From Halovivax asiaticus JCM 14624 (lineage in GTDB: Archaea; Halobacteriota; Halobacteria; Halobacteriales; Natrialbaceae): DNA of 64,000 nt. Position 1 is the stretch's first letter. Each line of letters opens with the position of its first letter. The position numbers were made by a program, and so were the translations under genes. Below, one piece after another: positions 1 to 8,244 of the stretch. The notes under the pieces were generated by a model. It saw nothing but the letters and a program-made list of their open reading frames with translations. It was not told the DNA's origin and made no database searches. Where the stretch lies: the NCBI RefSeq assembly GCF_000337515.1, contig NZ_AOIQ01000014.1, positions 356,903 through 420,902 on the forward strand. The letters are read 5' to 3'.

Positions 1-15
1 ACATGCGCCGTGTAA

Positions 16-222
16 ATGTCCCGGGTGGGATCAGCACCCGAGACGTGGCTTCTCCCTCATACGAGGGCACCGATAGAAGCCATGCTTAGAGATTCACCAT
101 CGAGACAAAAAGCTCTCGCACACCTGTGGTATCGTCAGCCGAAGCACTACCCCGAATTCGTCTGGGATTCGAAACTCGTCGAGGATCTGGTTCTCAGGTT
201 CGGCACTCTGAAGGTGAACTGA
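16..222 (+). CDS. Hypothetical protein, 68 aa, first of a two-gene unit
   Basis: Not recognised. A stop codon lies immediately before the ATG in frame, so the 68-residue frame cannot extend upstream. The protein is basic and aromatic in its middle (HLWYRQPKHYPEFVW) with no membrane segment or cysteine motif. It ends one base before the next ATG, so the two genes are probably co-transcribed. That spacing and the Shine-Dalgarno-like AAGGTGA overlapping its last codons are the main support for its being real. It lies in an accessory stretch at the window edge. Confidence 0.45.
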   Translation: MSRVGSAPETWLLPHTRAPIEAMLRDSPSRQKALAHLWYRQPKHYPEFVWDSKLVEDLVLRFGTLKVN

Positions 223-223
223 G

Positions 224-451
224 ATGGGCCGCTACGACTACGACGAGCCGGAGCCGGACGAGCCGTGTCCGCGCTGTGGGCAGGATCTGGAGCAGACGGA
301 CTGGGCCAAACTGCGGGCTGTCCACGACGGGCCGTCCGCTGCTGGGTATCGAGATTCGGAGAAGCGGATGTGCGTGGACTGCCTGGCAGCGCTCGGGATG
401 CTAGAGTTCGAGATGAACGGTGTGTCTGGGGGTGGACAGAGATCGGTGTGA
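224..451 (+). CDS. Small putative zinc-binding protein (two CxxC motifs)
   Basis: A 75-residue acidic protein with CPRC near residue 16 and CVDC near residue 50. The two CxxC knuckles could bind one zinc ion, as in the many small zinc-finger proteins of haloarchaea. The function is unknown. The start is supported by AAGGTGA about 9 nt upstream, which matches the archaeal anti-Shine-Dalgarno, and by the tight coupling to the gene ending at 222. The last 15 residues are low-complexity and may not be conserved. A T-rich stretch about 100 bp downstream could end transcription. Confidence 0.6.
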   Translation: MGRYDYDEPEPDEPCPRCGQDLEQTDWAKLRAVHDGPSAAGYRDSEKRMCVDCLAALGMLEFEMNGVSGGGQRSV

Positions 452-548
452 GGGTGGCATGTAAGTGGGGGACTTGCCTAGTACTGTTCTGCAGTTGAGT
501 TGGCCGTGATCAAGACAATGTAAATTTTGCCTTTCTAATGTGGCTGGC

Positions 549-563
549 GTTTGTTTTTTTATG
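549..563 (+). terminator. T-rich putative transcription terminator
   Basis: A run of seven T within a T/G-rich stretch lies about 100 bp past the small zinc protein gene. Archaeal RNA polymerase terminates on T-runs without needing a hairpin. The rest of 452-737 shows no gene; it is markedly AT-richer than the window average and separates this two-gene unit from the convergent membrane gene. Confidence 0.4.
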
Positions 564-737
564 TACAGTATAGATGGCTGTAATTTCGACCTGATCCCAT
601 CCTAGGGGTCTCAATCTACTGTCTCTCGTGAACACGGAGATCCTGGTGATGTGTTCATTCAGTGGAAAGCAGAGTTGTTAAGCCACGATCACTGGGGTTG
701 AGCAATCACGATTTCCACTATTCGGACGCACCCACAT

Positions 738-1589
738 TCATAATAAGAGGGTTTTAATAAGCACCGAATATACATATGTCGAAATAATCGCAGAGAGAAG
801 AAAATAAAACAAGAATTGGTACACTCTCTTACGATAATCTTCTCTAAGTAGAATTTCTTTAATCAAATATTTATTTATGATATAATATGATTCGATGGGA
901 TTCTCTACATGGTTGATCAACTTCCCAATAATCACAACAGTGTTTTTGGCCATTATATATGTGAGTAGAACTATCCATAGAGTCTCGAAAATGGAGAATA
1001 TTTGCCCGGATTCGAGCTCAACGAGGGCAGAGCCTACTGAGGAGCGTGTATACCAGTTCAAAATTAATTCAACAATAGATCCGAAACTATCGAAGGGGAC
1101 TGATGGATCAAAACCCTCCGCATTTGTGATATTTGAAAAAATGTTCCGGAGCAAATCACGGGACAATGCCCAGATCAACCAAAATATAAAAGCAATAATA
1201 ATTATTGATACTGCTCGATAGCTTTGCTTGCTGATTCTACACACTGTCTCGAATTCCAAATTTTCCTCAACAGTGTAGAAATCCGTTTTCACAGAACTTG
1301 TAGTTATAGAATCCAGTGAAATGCGTATCAATACCAGAACCACTCTTATGAGATAGTATATAAAAAATGTGGTGCTTGTAAGGGCCATCACTGCAAAAAC
1401 GAACGGGATTATTGGAACAGAATAGGACCCCTGTATAACATATGCAAAAGCAAGCAAGAACAAGGAGATGATTGTGAATAAGGATGGAATTCCTAAAAGG
1501 AAACAAAATGTCCTCATTTTTGCTACATACTCATCGAGCAGTCTATCTACCGCATTAATCAATTCCGGGTCGATTTGTGCTCCTGGCAT
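738..1589 (-). CDS. AT-rich five-helix membrane protein of unknown function
   Basis: A 283-residue protein with about five hydrophobic helices, near residues 26-53, 56-88, 125-145, 200-226 and 256-282. The cytosolic parts are short, and no catalytic or transport motif is recognisable. Codon use is AT-rich (ATA, AAA, TTA and AAT are frequent) and Ile, Lys and Asn are common, quite unlike the GC-rich acidic genes around it. That suggests recent acquisition from a low-GC donor or a mobile region. The start follows a TATA-like stretch (GTATAGACTATTTT) about 25-30 nt upstream, consistent with leaderless transcription. The function cannot be assigned. Confidence 0.6.
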   Translation of the reverse strand: MPGAQIDPELINAVDRLLDEYVAKMRTFCFLLGIPSLFTIISLFLLAFAYVIQGSYSVPIIPFVFAVMALTSTTFFIYYLIRVVLVLIRISLDSITTSSVKTDFYTVEENLEFETVCRISKQSYRAVSIIIIAFIFWLIWALSRDLLRNIFSNITNAEGFDPSVPFDSFGSIVELILNWYTRSSVGSALVELESGQIFSIFETLWIVLLTYIMAKNTVVIIGKLINHVENPIESYYIINKYLIKEILLREDYRKRVYQFLFYFLLSAIISTYVYSVLIKTLLL

Positions 1590-2237
1590 AGATTCTAAGA
1601 AAATAGTCTATACTCGATTGGAGCGAAATGTGTAATCGATTTAGATATATCTGTCTATCCCAGTATCCTCGATACCGAGATTTGTTTAGCAATGTTCTCT
1701 GCCACCACTCGCTTGCCTCTCCAGTTCCTCTAATTGTTCCTCGATCTCTATCAGATGACACTCGTGAGCTAGCAAAATCGAAATATGGTGGTCATCTTCG
1801 GATTATGATGTTTCTGCAACATCCCAGCGCCAGAGCGGTTACGAATATGATCGAAAAGGCGCCTGAACTGATACTGATGCTGTGTACGGAGTGCTAGATG
1901 ATACATCGACCACTATTTTCGACTGCTTCCACTGGAGTATGCAGTGCGGAGTGAGTCGGTGTGGTGTAATTTTTTTGGCGTTGTCCCCTAGGGACCCGCT
2001 GTGCGGTGCTGTTACGGTTGCATTCACGCTATAGTCCACTTCTCACCCAACCCAAACCCCTCCGTTTCGACTGGAGTAGCCATAACCACGCCTCACGTCG
2101 GCGCCGGCGGCCCGTTTCTGCCTCCGAACACATTGCAGAAACAATTATAGTAATCTAAATTGAACTGGCTACGTATGATGCGTTCACAGAATCCACTGAT
2201 CTCCAAAACCCGCACTGTCCCCGCGGAGGGCGGGTAG
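1590..2237. other. Long non-coding gap with decaying AT-rich DNA
   Basis: About 650 bp between the AT-rich membrane gene and the toxin gene. Short open frames exist on both strands (for example 1628-1897 on +), but their translations look random and have no plausible start context. GC content rises gradually toward 2200. No terminal inverted repeats or transposase fragments were recognised. A GGAGGG Shine-Dalgarno at about 2225 precedes the toxin start. The gap is probably old integration or recombination scar DNA (inference). Confidence 0.4.
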
Positions 2238-3197
2238 ATGGGCCGGAAGAAGCGCCGGCGGCGCGCCGATCGGGAGCGCGCGACCGAGCGCGACCAGGAC
2301 GACGAGGCGGAGCGCGACGCAGCGTCGACCGTCGGGACCCCACTGGGCATGCCGGACGCGCCGATCCCCGATTCTCCGATGCCCGACGCGCCCATGCCGG
2401 ACGCGGGCGTTCCCGACATGGGGATGGGAGGCGCGGCGATCCAGCGCCACCCGAAGTCCGAGGGACAAGGGCAGGCCTCGATGGACGGCGAGGCTCGTGA
2501 ACGCTCATCGCTGGAGTCGCTGTACGACTCGCTCGACGGGTCCAGGCGCGAGGCGCTGGAACAGATCAGGGCGGACGACGAGCTGTGGGCCTCCTGGCAG
2601 TCGACCATCGAGTCCGACGTGATCCAGCGTGAGATCGACGCCAACGGGTGGGACGTGATCGAGAATGCGCTCGATCGGTATCATCGAAATATCGTCCAGC
2701 AGGGCCACGAGCCGGTCGCGTTCATGACCGGCGACGAAGCCAATGAATGGTACCTCGATTTGAACCCAGAAGACGAATCGCCACATCAACCGGCGTGTAT
2801 CGCCATCAGCTTCGAACCAGGAAGCGAAGACACATTGTACCGAATCACTACGGACGGATTCCCTATTGGCTCCTTTTTGGCCAGAAAAGAAGCCTTCGAG
2901 TCCAAGAAATCACGAGAAGACGTGATGAATTCCTTCTCCTTGAAGGAAGAGTGGGGGGAATACAACAAGATTGCGACCCTCTCACTTGATGGATCGGAGT
3001 CTGGCCAAATTATTATCAGTTCAGCCGCTCCAGTTACTGACGACTCGGAATCCGTCGTCTCAGAGAGGGACGGTGCTATAGACCGTCAGGGTGGTGTTGA
3101 ACAGTACTGGCTTACCAGCCGACTCGACGATGACAAGTTCAAAATGCTCGATGAACCTTATGACGACCTTGGAGTCTTCCTGGAGGAGTACCTATGA
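2238..3197 (+). CDS. Polymorphic toxin with ADP-ribosyltransferase/NADase-like C-terminus
   Basis: A 319-residue protein in two parts. Residues 1-165 are a charged, disordered leader: Arg-rich 3-20, then Pro-Asp repeats (MPDAPIPDSPMPDAPMPD, 38-55), 'AIQRHP' at 67-72 and an acidic helical stretch. Residues about 185-319 resemble C-terminal toxin domains of the ART/NADase fold seen in bacterial polymorphic toxins: 'LYRITTDG' with Arg202, 'GSFL' at 211-214, a middle strand region ending in 'AAP', and 'GGVEQYW' at 285-291, where Gln289 would be the active-site-loop residue. The next gene overlaps by four bases and looks like a cognate immunity gene, as expected for a toxin. A GGAGGG Shine-Dalgarno supports the start. 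Base composition falls from very GC-rich to mixed at about position 2730, the boundary between leader and toxin. There is no signal peptide, so delivery would need a dedicated system (inference). Catalysis is inferred from motif order only. Confidence 0.65.
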   Translation: MGRKKRRRRADRERATERDQDDEAERDAASTVGTPLGMPDAPIPDSPMPDAPMPDAGVPDMGMGGAAIQRHPKSEGQGQASMDGEARERSSLESLYDSLDGSRREALEQIRADDELWASWQSTIESDVIQREIDANGWDVIENALDRYHRNIVQQGHEPVAFMTGDEANEWYLDLNPEDESPHQPACIAISFEPGSEDTLYRITTDGFPIGSFLARKEAFESKKSREDVMNSFSLKEEWGEYNKIATLSLDGSESGQIIISSAAPVTDDSESVVSERDGAIDRQGGVEQYWLTSRLDDDKFKMLDEPYDDLGVFLEEYL

Positions 3198-3529
3198 CTG
3201 AAATATCATACGAAGATAACGTGCTCACTATTTCAGGGGAAACGCACACGCTTCGTCATTCGATCGGTGACGTCCTTGAGACGGAGGAGATCATCCTCGT
3301 CAAATTGAACCCGGAGAGCGGTGAGTACGATTCGCGGAACGTGCTCGGTTTCGACCCCACAGGAACGAAGGTGTGGGAGTCGGAAGTTCCGGAGAAGGAC
3401 ACCCGTCACACGTTCTCCGGAATCGCTCTGCGGGACGGCGAGATCATCGGCCGTAGCTGGAACAATCACTGGTACGCAATCGATCCCGAAACCGGTGCAC
3501 TGGACGACCGTGGGTTTGCTGGCAAATAA
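3194..3529 (+). CDS. Putative cognate immunity protein
   Basis: A 111-residue protein starting in an ATGA overlap with the toxin stop codon, the usual arrangement of translationally coupled toxin and immunity genes. It is beta-rich, with the pattern 'LNPESGEYDSRNVLGFDPTG', then 'W', then 'IIGRSWNNHWYAIDPETG'. This is characteristic of small propeller-blade-like immunity proteins found next to bacterial polymorphic toxins (family knowledge). It has no signal peptide or membrane helix, so it would neutralise the toxin in the cytoplasm. Like the toxin C-terminus, its DNA is less GC-rich than the flanking core genes. A general cytosolic role cannot be excluded, but the coupling makes immunity the best reading. 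Confidence 0.65.
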   Translation: MTEISYEDNVLTISGETHTLRHSIGDVLETEEIILVKLNPESGEYDSRNVLGFDPTGTKVWESEVPEKDTRHTFSGIALRDGEIIGRSWNNHWYAIDPETGALDDRGFAGK

Positions 3530-3676
3530 AATACTCCAGCGAACGGTCAGACCTACAGCCCCGAGGCCCAGCAGCACATTCACCGCTCGCGAGCCGACGG
3601 ACGCTGCTGCCGACCAGAAGCGGCGAAAATCTCCCCAGCCCCGTTTGCGATAGGCGCGTGGCCCCTACCCGGCGTG

Positions 3677-4774
3677 ATGACTGACGACGTGTTTTCGCCG
3701 CTCGCGATCCGAGAGACGACGATTCGAAACCGGTTCACCTTGTCGCCGATGTGTCAGTATTCCGTCGAGGAACGGGACGGCCTCGCGACCGACTGGCACC
3801 GCGTCCACCTCGGCTCCCGCGCCGTCGGCGGCGCCGGCGTCGTGCTGACCGAAGCCACCGCCGTCGAGGAACGCGGCCGCATCACGCCGGAGGACCTCGG
3901 CATCTGGAGCGACGCCCACCGCGACGCGCTCGCCCCCGTCGCGGAATTCGTCAAATCACAGGGCGCGACGCCGGGTATCCAGCTCGCCCACGCCGGCCGA
4001 AAGGCGTCGAAGACGCGACCGTGGGATGGAAGCGAGCCCCTTCAGCTCGACGACGGCGGCTGGGAGACGGTGGCGCCGAGCGCCGTTCCGTATCCGTACG
4101 ACGAGGACCCGCCCGTGACGACGCGGCTCGACGCGGCCGGGATCGCCGACGTCGTCGACTCGTTCCGGGCGGGAGCGCGCCGCGCTCGCGAAGCCGGCTT
4201 CGAGATCGCTGAGATCCACGCCGCCCACGGCTATCTCCTCCACGAGTTCCTCTCGCCGATCACGAACCACCGCGACGACGAGTACGGCGGTAGCTTCCGG
4301 AACCGGACCCGGATCGTCCGCGAGATCACCGAGGCCGTTCGCGACGAGATGGGCGACGGCCGGCCCGTCTTCGTCCGCATCTCCGCGACCGACTGGGTCG
4401 ACGATCGCGACTCGTGGGATATCGAGCAGTCCGTTCGGCTCGCGGACGACCTCTCCGAATTGGGCGCCGATCTCATCGACGTCTCCTCGGGCGGTATTCA
4501 CCCGGATCAGACCGTCGACTGGGTCGGTCCGAACTACCAGCTCCGATTCGCCGAACGCATCCGAAACGAGTGCGATACAGACGTGAAAGTCGGCACCGTC
4601 GGCGGGATCACGGCCGCCGAACAGGCCGACGCAATTATTCGCAACGACCGAGCGGACCTCGCCGTCGTTGGCCGGAAATTCCTCGAGGATCCCCACTTCC
4701 CGCTGCACGCGGCCGTCGAACTCGGCCGCGAGGACGCCGTCGACGTCCCCGTCCAGTATCAGCGCGGATTCTAA
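3677..4774 (+). CDS. NADH:flavin oxidoreductase, Old Yellow Enzyme family (YqjM-like)
   Basis: A TIM-barrel FMN enzyme of 365 residues that reduces activated C=C bonds with NAD(P)H; the physiological substrate is unknown. Family marks include 'SPMCQYS' with Cys26 (position as in the redox-sensing Cys of YqjM), 'QLAHAGRKA', 'IHAAHGYLLHEFLSP' with the His pair that binds the substrate carbonyl, 'TNHRDDEYGGS', and the C-terminal FMN-phosphate loop region 'VGTVGGIT...VGRKFLEDP'. A GTG one codon upstream is possible, but ATG at 3677 is preferred. It converges on the cupin gene with 21 bp between them. The length and motifs are normal. Confidence 0.93.
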   Translation: MTDDVFSPLAIRETTIRNRFTLSPMCQYSVEERDGLATDWHRVHLGSRAVGGAGVVLTEATAVEERGRITPEDLGIWSDAHRDALAPVAEFVKSQGATPGIQLAHAGRKASKTRPWDGSEPLQLDDGGWETVAPSAVPYPYDEDPPVTTRLDAAGIADVVDSFRAGARRAREAGFEIAEIHAAHGYLLHEFLSPITNHRDDEYGGSFRNRTRIVREITEAVRDEMGDGRPVFVRISATDWVDDRDSWDIEQSVRLADDLSELGADLIDVSSGGIHPDQTVDWVGPNYQLRFAERIRNECDTDVKVGTVGGITAAEQADAIIRNDRADLAVVGRKFLEDPHFPLHAAVELGREDAVDVPVQYQRGF

Positions 4775-4795
4775 CCCGGCCACCGACGCGGTTGC

Positions 4796-5281
4796 CTAGA
4801 GCGTCATCTCGGTCCCGCACTCGTTGCAGGAGAGTCGAAACCGTCCCTCATCGGTGAGCTCCGTGGCGTGAACCCGTTCGTCGTCGCAGTCACCACAGTA
4901 GACGAGCGATTCGAGCTGTTCCCAGTCGTGGCTCGCGCTGGGCGCGCCGAGTGCCCAGCCGACCACGCCCTCGCCGTCTTCGACGGCGTACCCCTTCTGG
5001 AACTCGCCGGGTTCGAATCTGATGAGCTCGCCGGCCTCGACCCGGTGTTTTTCGCGCTCCCGTCCGACCTCGAACGCGGCCGTTCCGCTCTCGATGTAGA
5101 AGACCTCCTCCTGGTCTAAGTGTCGGTGGATGCCGCCCGAAAACGAGTCTCCCGGCTCGAGTTCGAAGTAGTTCATCGCGAAGTGTTCGATTCCGAGTGC
5201 TTTGGAAACGGGGCGGCGCACGTCGTGTACCTGCAACGGGTTCACCTGATTGTCGACCTCGTCGATCGTGACTTTCTCCAT
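4796..5281 (-). CDS. Cupin-domain protein with C-terminal zinc ribbon
   Basis: A 161-residue protein. Residues about 35-110 form a cupin beta-barrel: 'GGIHRHLDQEEVFYIESG' supplies the HxH-like metal ligands and Glu, followed by 'RFEPGEFQKGY'. The tail has CGDC and CNEC spaced about 30 residues apart, a zinc-ribbon pair. Cupin plus ribbon proteins are common in haloarchaea, but their substrate is unknown. The gene converges on the OYE gene and lies 138 bp downstream of the NAD(P)-binding gene on the same strand, so the two may share a transcript. Confidence 0.8.
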   Translation of the reverse strand: MEKVTIDEVDNQVNPLQVHDVRRPVSKALGIEHFAMNYFELEPGDSFSGGIHRHLDQEEVFYIESGTAAFEVGREREKHRVEAGELIRFEPGEFQKGYAVEDGEGVVGWALGAPSASHDWEQLESLVYCGDCDDERVHATELTDEGRFRLSCNECGTEMTL

Positions 5282-5419
5282 AGGCGCACAATCGGCGGAA
5301 TCCCAATAGCTCTGTTGCCGACGGCGGGCGCCGGTGACGCGCTGTCCGGCTGCGTCTCCTTCAGGGAGTCACCACGGAAGACCGGTCGCCGTTCGCGGAC
5401 CGCTCACCGACCCGTGCGA

Positions 5420-6055
5420 TCAGCCGTCCAGGGGCGCCTGCAGCGCTTCCTCGATCGACTCGTCGCCGGCCGCGAGTTCGAACGTTTCGCCGTCCGTGCT
5501 CTCGGCCCCGAGCGCCGCGACCAGCGTCCGGGCGACGTCCTCGCGCGGGATCTCGACGTCGTCCCTGTCGAGCTCGGTGCCGGTTCTGATTCGGCCGGTG
5601 GCGCTCTCGTTCGTCAGCGGCCCAGGCCGGACGATCGTGTGCGTCAGGTCGCTCTCCCGGAGGTATTCGTCGGCCTCGGCCTTCGCCCGGAGGTACTCCC
5701 GCAGCGCTTCCGGGCTCTTCTCGGGCCGATCGGCGTTGAGCGAGCTGAGCATCACGAACCGTTCGATGCCCTCGGCTTCGGCAGCTTCGATGAGATTGAT
5801 CGCGCCGTCGCGGTCGACGCCCCACACGTCCTCGCCGCCCGAACCCGCCGCGAAAATGATCGCGTCGATTCCCTCGACGGCGTGCGAGACGTCCCCGGTC
5901 AGATCCGCGACGACCGCCTCAGCGCCCAGGTCCGTGATGTCTGGCGCCTGCGACTCCGTGCGAACCATCCCCCGAACGCCGTGGTCGCTCTCGGCGAGGA
6001 TGCGGGTCACGTGTCGGCCGACCTGTCCGTGTGAACCGGCGATGAGCACGTTCAT
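5420..6055 (-). CDS. NAD(P)-binding atypical short-chain dehydrogenase (NmrA/YwnB-like)
   Basis: A 211-residue Rossmann protein. The N-terminal 'MNVLIAGSHGQVGRHV' carries the GxxGxxG dinucleotide motif, then 'FAAGSGG' and 'RFVMLSSLNAD', with 'VRPGPLTN' near residue 155. It lacks a classical YxxxK dyad; 'LREYLRAKAEAD' offers Tyr and Lys at loosely similar spacing. This is the small NAD(P)-binding family used as reductases or redox sensors. The frame stays open 41 codons upstream, but that extension is Pro/Ser-rich and untypical, so the Met directly before the Rossmann strand (6055) is chosen. Confidence 0.82.
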   Translation of the reverse strand: MNVLIAGSHGQVGRHVTRILAESDHGVRGMVRTESQAPDITDLGAEAVVADLTGDVSHAVEGIDAIIFAAGSGGEDVWGVDRDGAINLIEAAEAEGIERFVMLSSLNADRPEKSPEALREYLRAKAEADEYLRESDLTHTIVRPGPLTNESATGRIRTGTELDRDDVEIPREDVARTLVAALGAESTDGETFELAAGDESIEEALQAPLDG

Positions 6056-6220
6056 ACGCTGGAATATCGGTGGGAATCGTGAAGAAGGTGGGGCCGTAGG
6101 CGGCCGCAGGGGCGACGCAATAGCGTCCCACCGCTCCAAGTCTATGGCGTCCGTGCGAGAGACACGGTGCGTATTCACCAGTCAGTGATCTCTCTGTCCG
6201 GGACCTGTCAAACGGATCCC

Positions 6221-6433
6221 TCAGCGCGTCGCTCGCTTGCACTCCCGGAGCCCCACGGTATCGCCGTCCAAGCCCTCGGCCGGGCACTCAAGCACCGCCC
6301 AGCGAAACAGGTCTGCGAGGCGCTCGTCGATCGAGCCCGTCGATGAAACGCGGAACTCGGGGTTCTCAGCCGAGCCGACGCGGCGGCGAGTCTCCTGCGC
6401 GGGATCGACCGACGGCCCGTAGGCCCTGCGTAC
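6221..6433 (-). pseudogene. Possible small protein remnant without a start codon
   Basis: On the minus strand a frame ending at 6221 gives about 65 residues with natural-looking composition ('PEFRVSSTGSIDERLADLFRWAVLECPAEG'). It has amphipathic helices and the acidic bias of a haloarchaeal protein. No ATG, GTG or TTG is found in a sensible place; the open frame runs into the antisense of nhaC. It may be a decayed gene or chance. The rest of the 406-bp gap between 6056 and 6461 holds only the nhaC promoter. Confidence 0.22.
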
Positions 6434-6439
6434 TTTTTT
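6431..6439 (+). promoter_or_regulatory. TATA-like box for the antiporter gene
   Basis: The only A/T-rich stretch in a GC-rich gap is TACTTTTTT, centred about 26 nt before the ATG at 6462. That is the normal distance for a haloarchaeal leaderless promoter and supports this start. Confidence 0.5.
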
Positions 6440-6461
6440 CGCCCAGCCTGAGACGTGGCGT

Positions 6462-8213
6462 ATGGCTGAACACTTCGGGATCCTCGCGCTGGCGCCGCCG
6501 CTGTTGGCGATCGTGCTGGCGATGACGACGCGGCAGGTGCTGGTGTCGCTGTTCGCCGGCGTCTGGATCGGCGCGTTGCTCGTCGCCGAGTGGAACCCGA
6601 TCGCGGCCACGGCGCTGACGATGGACTGGATCGTCGCGGTCGTCCGGGAGCCGTTCGACGCCAAGTTCATCGTCCTGATCCTGTTCATGGGCGCCGGGGC
6701 GGCGTTCATCTACCGTTCGGGCGGGATCCTGGCGCTCGAACGCGCGATCGGGGATCGGGTGACCACCGCGCGCGATTCCCAGCTGCTCACCTGGGTTCTC
6801 GGCGTGTTCATCTTCTTCGACTCCTACACGAGCACCGTCGTGACGGGCAACGCGACGCGCGAACTCGCCCAGGAGAATCGCTCTTCCCGGGAGATGCACG
6901 CCTACGTACTCGACTCGACGACGTCGCCCGTGACCACGTTCGGCCCGGTGTCGAACTGGGTCGGCTTCCAGGTGTCGATGGTCATCGTGGGATTCGAGGC
7001 GGCGGACGTCACCGCCGAGAGCCTCGACGTCACTGCGTTCGGCCTGTTCCTGCAGTCGATTCCGTGGAACATCTACTGCTTCATGGCCTTCTTCATGGTC
7101 GGCTTTATCGCGCTCACCCAGCGGTTCTACGGGCCGATGATAGACGCCGAGTGGCGCGCCCGCTCGACGGGCCGGACGATCCGCGAGGACGCGACGCCGC
7201 TGTCGGACGTCTCCGCGGACGTCGGCGAGCCGAGCGAGAAGAACCCGAAACTTGCGAACTTCTTCGTTCCAATCGCCGTCCTGCTCGTCGTCGGCCTCGT
7301 CTCGATGTGGTACCTGGGTGGCGGGCACCAGCCCGGCGTCGACGTCGCGACCGCCTTCGAGGAGACCGACGTCGCGCTCGGACTGCTCTACGGCGCGTTC
7401 GCGTTCATGGTCACCGGGTTCGCGGGCTCGCTCGCCTACCGGACGATGGACTTAGACGAGGCGAGCGACACGATCATCGACGGGTTCAACACCATGATGA
7501 TCGCCGTCGCGATCATCGTCCTCGCGTGGGCCATCGGCCTGGCGGCGGAGGAGGTCGGCACCGCCGAGTTCATCGTGGACGTGATGGTCGGCAGCGGTGT
7601 CCCCGGCGACTTTCTCCCGCTGATCGTCTTCCTCGCGGCGATGTTCGTCGCCTTCACCACCGGAACCTCTTGGGGAACCATGTCCATCCTGACGCCGCTC
7701 GCGATCCCCCTCGGCCTCGAACTCGTCGGCCCGTCGGTGCTCCCGGTCGTGATCGGAATGTTGTTCGGCGGCGCCATCTGGGGCGACCACAGTTCGCCGA
7801 TCAGCGACACGACGGTGATGTCGTCGATCTTCGCCGGCTCCGACCACATCGACCACGTCAACACGCAGGTCCCGTTCGCCGCGACGGCCGCCGGCGTCAC
7901 CGTGATCGTCCTCGTGCTGTACGGCCTCGGACTGCGGAGCCCGCTCGTCGCGCTGCCGCTCGCGTTCGCGCTGACGATCGTCGCGGTCCTCGCGCTCAAC
8001 AAACTCGACGCGCGGCGCAAGGGCCTCCCCGAGGTGATGCCGACGGCAGCGGCCATCGAGTCGGGTGCGGCCGACGCCGAGCGTCGCGAACCCGACGACG
8101 TCGCGGGGGCTGACGGCGGGTACGACTACCTCTCGCCGATTCCCGTCATCGCGGTCACCGTCACCGCCGCGTACGTCGCGCTGGTGTTCGCGTTCGCGAC
8201 GCTCGGCGGGTGA
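6462..8213 (+). CDS. NhaC-family Na+/H+ antiporter
   Basis: A 583-residue polytopic membrane protein with about 12-13 hydrophobic helices, expected to exchange Na+ for H+ across the cytoplasmic membrane, a key function in a halophile. The NhaC signature is clear: 'FFDSYTSTVVTGNATREL', 'DSTTSPVTTFGPVSNWVGFQ', 'FTTGTSWGTMSILTPLAIPL' and 'GDHSSPISDTTVMSS'. A hydrophilic loop lies between residues about 230 and 265. The C-terminus ends in one further helix after an Asp/Glu-rich linker. It stands alone and converges on the kinase-like gene 31 bp downstream. NhaC members can also exchange organic acids (for example malate/lactate), so the substrate is not certain. Confidence 0.92.
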   Translation: MAEHFGILALAPPLLAIVLAMTTRQVLVSLFAGVWIGALLVAEWNPIAATALTMDWIVAVVREPFDAKFIVLILFMGAGAAFIYRSGGILALERAIGDRVTTARDSQLLTWVLGVFIFFDSYTSTVVTGNATRELAQENRSSREMHAYVLDSTTSPVTTFGPVSNWVGFQVSMVIVGFEAADVTAESLDVTAFGLFLQSIPWNIYCFMAFFMVGFIALTQRFYGPMIDAEWRARSTGRTIREDATPLSDVSADVGEPSEKNPKLANFFVPIAVLLVVGLVSMWYLGGGHQPGVDVATAFEETDVALGLLYGAFAFMVTGFAGSLAYRTMDLDEASDTIIDGFNTMMIAVAIIVLAWAIGLAAEEVGTAEFIVDVMVGSGVPGDFLPLIVFLAAMFVAFTTGTSWGTMSILTPLAIPLGLELVGPSVLPVVIGMLFGGAIWGDHSSPISDTTVMSSIFAGSDHIDHVNTQVPFAATAAGVTVIVLVLYGLGLRSPLVALPLAFALTIVAVLALNKLDARRKGLPEVMPTAAAIESGAADAERREPDDVAGADGGYDYLSPIPVIAVTVTAAYVALVFAFATLGG

Positions 8214-8244
8214 ACGTCCTGTCGAGACTGTACTGTCGGTGGGA

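Noticed and set aside
1628-1897. 89-codon plus-strand frame in the AT-rich gap
   Set aside because: Random-looking composition, overlaps the promoter of the divergent membrane gene, no ribosome site.
3530-3660. Possible orphan toxin tail after the immunity gene ('GQTYSPEAQQHIHRSRAD')
   Set aside because: Short and without a start; it could equally be chance coding-like sequence before the OYE gene.
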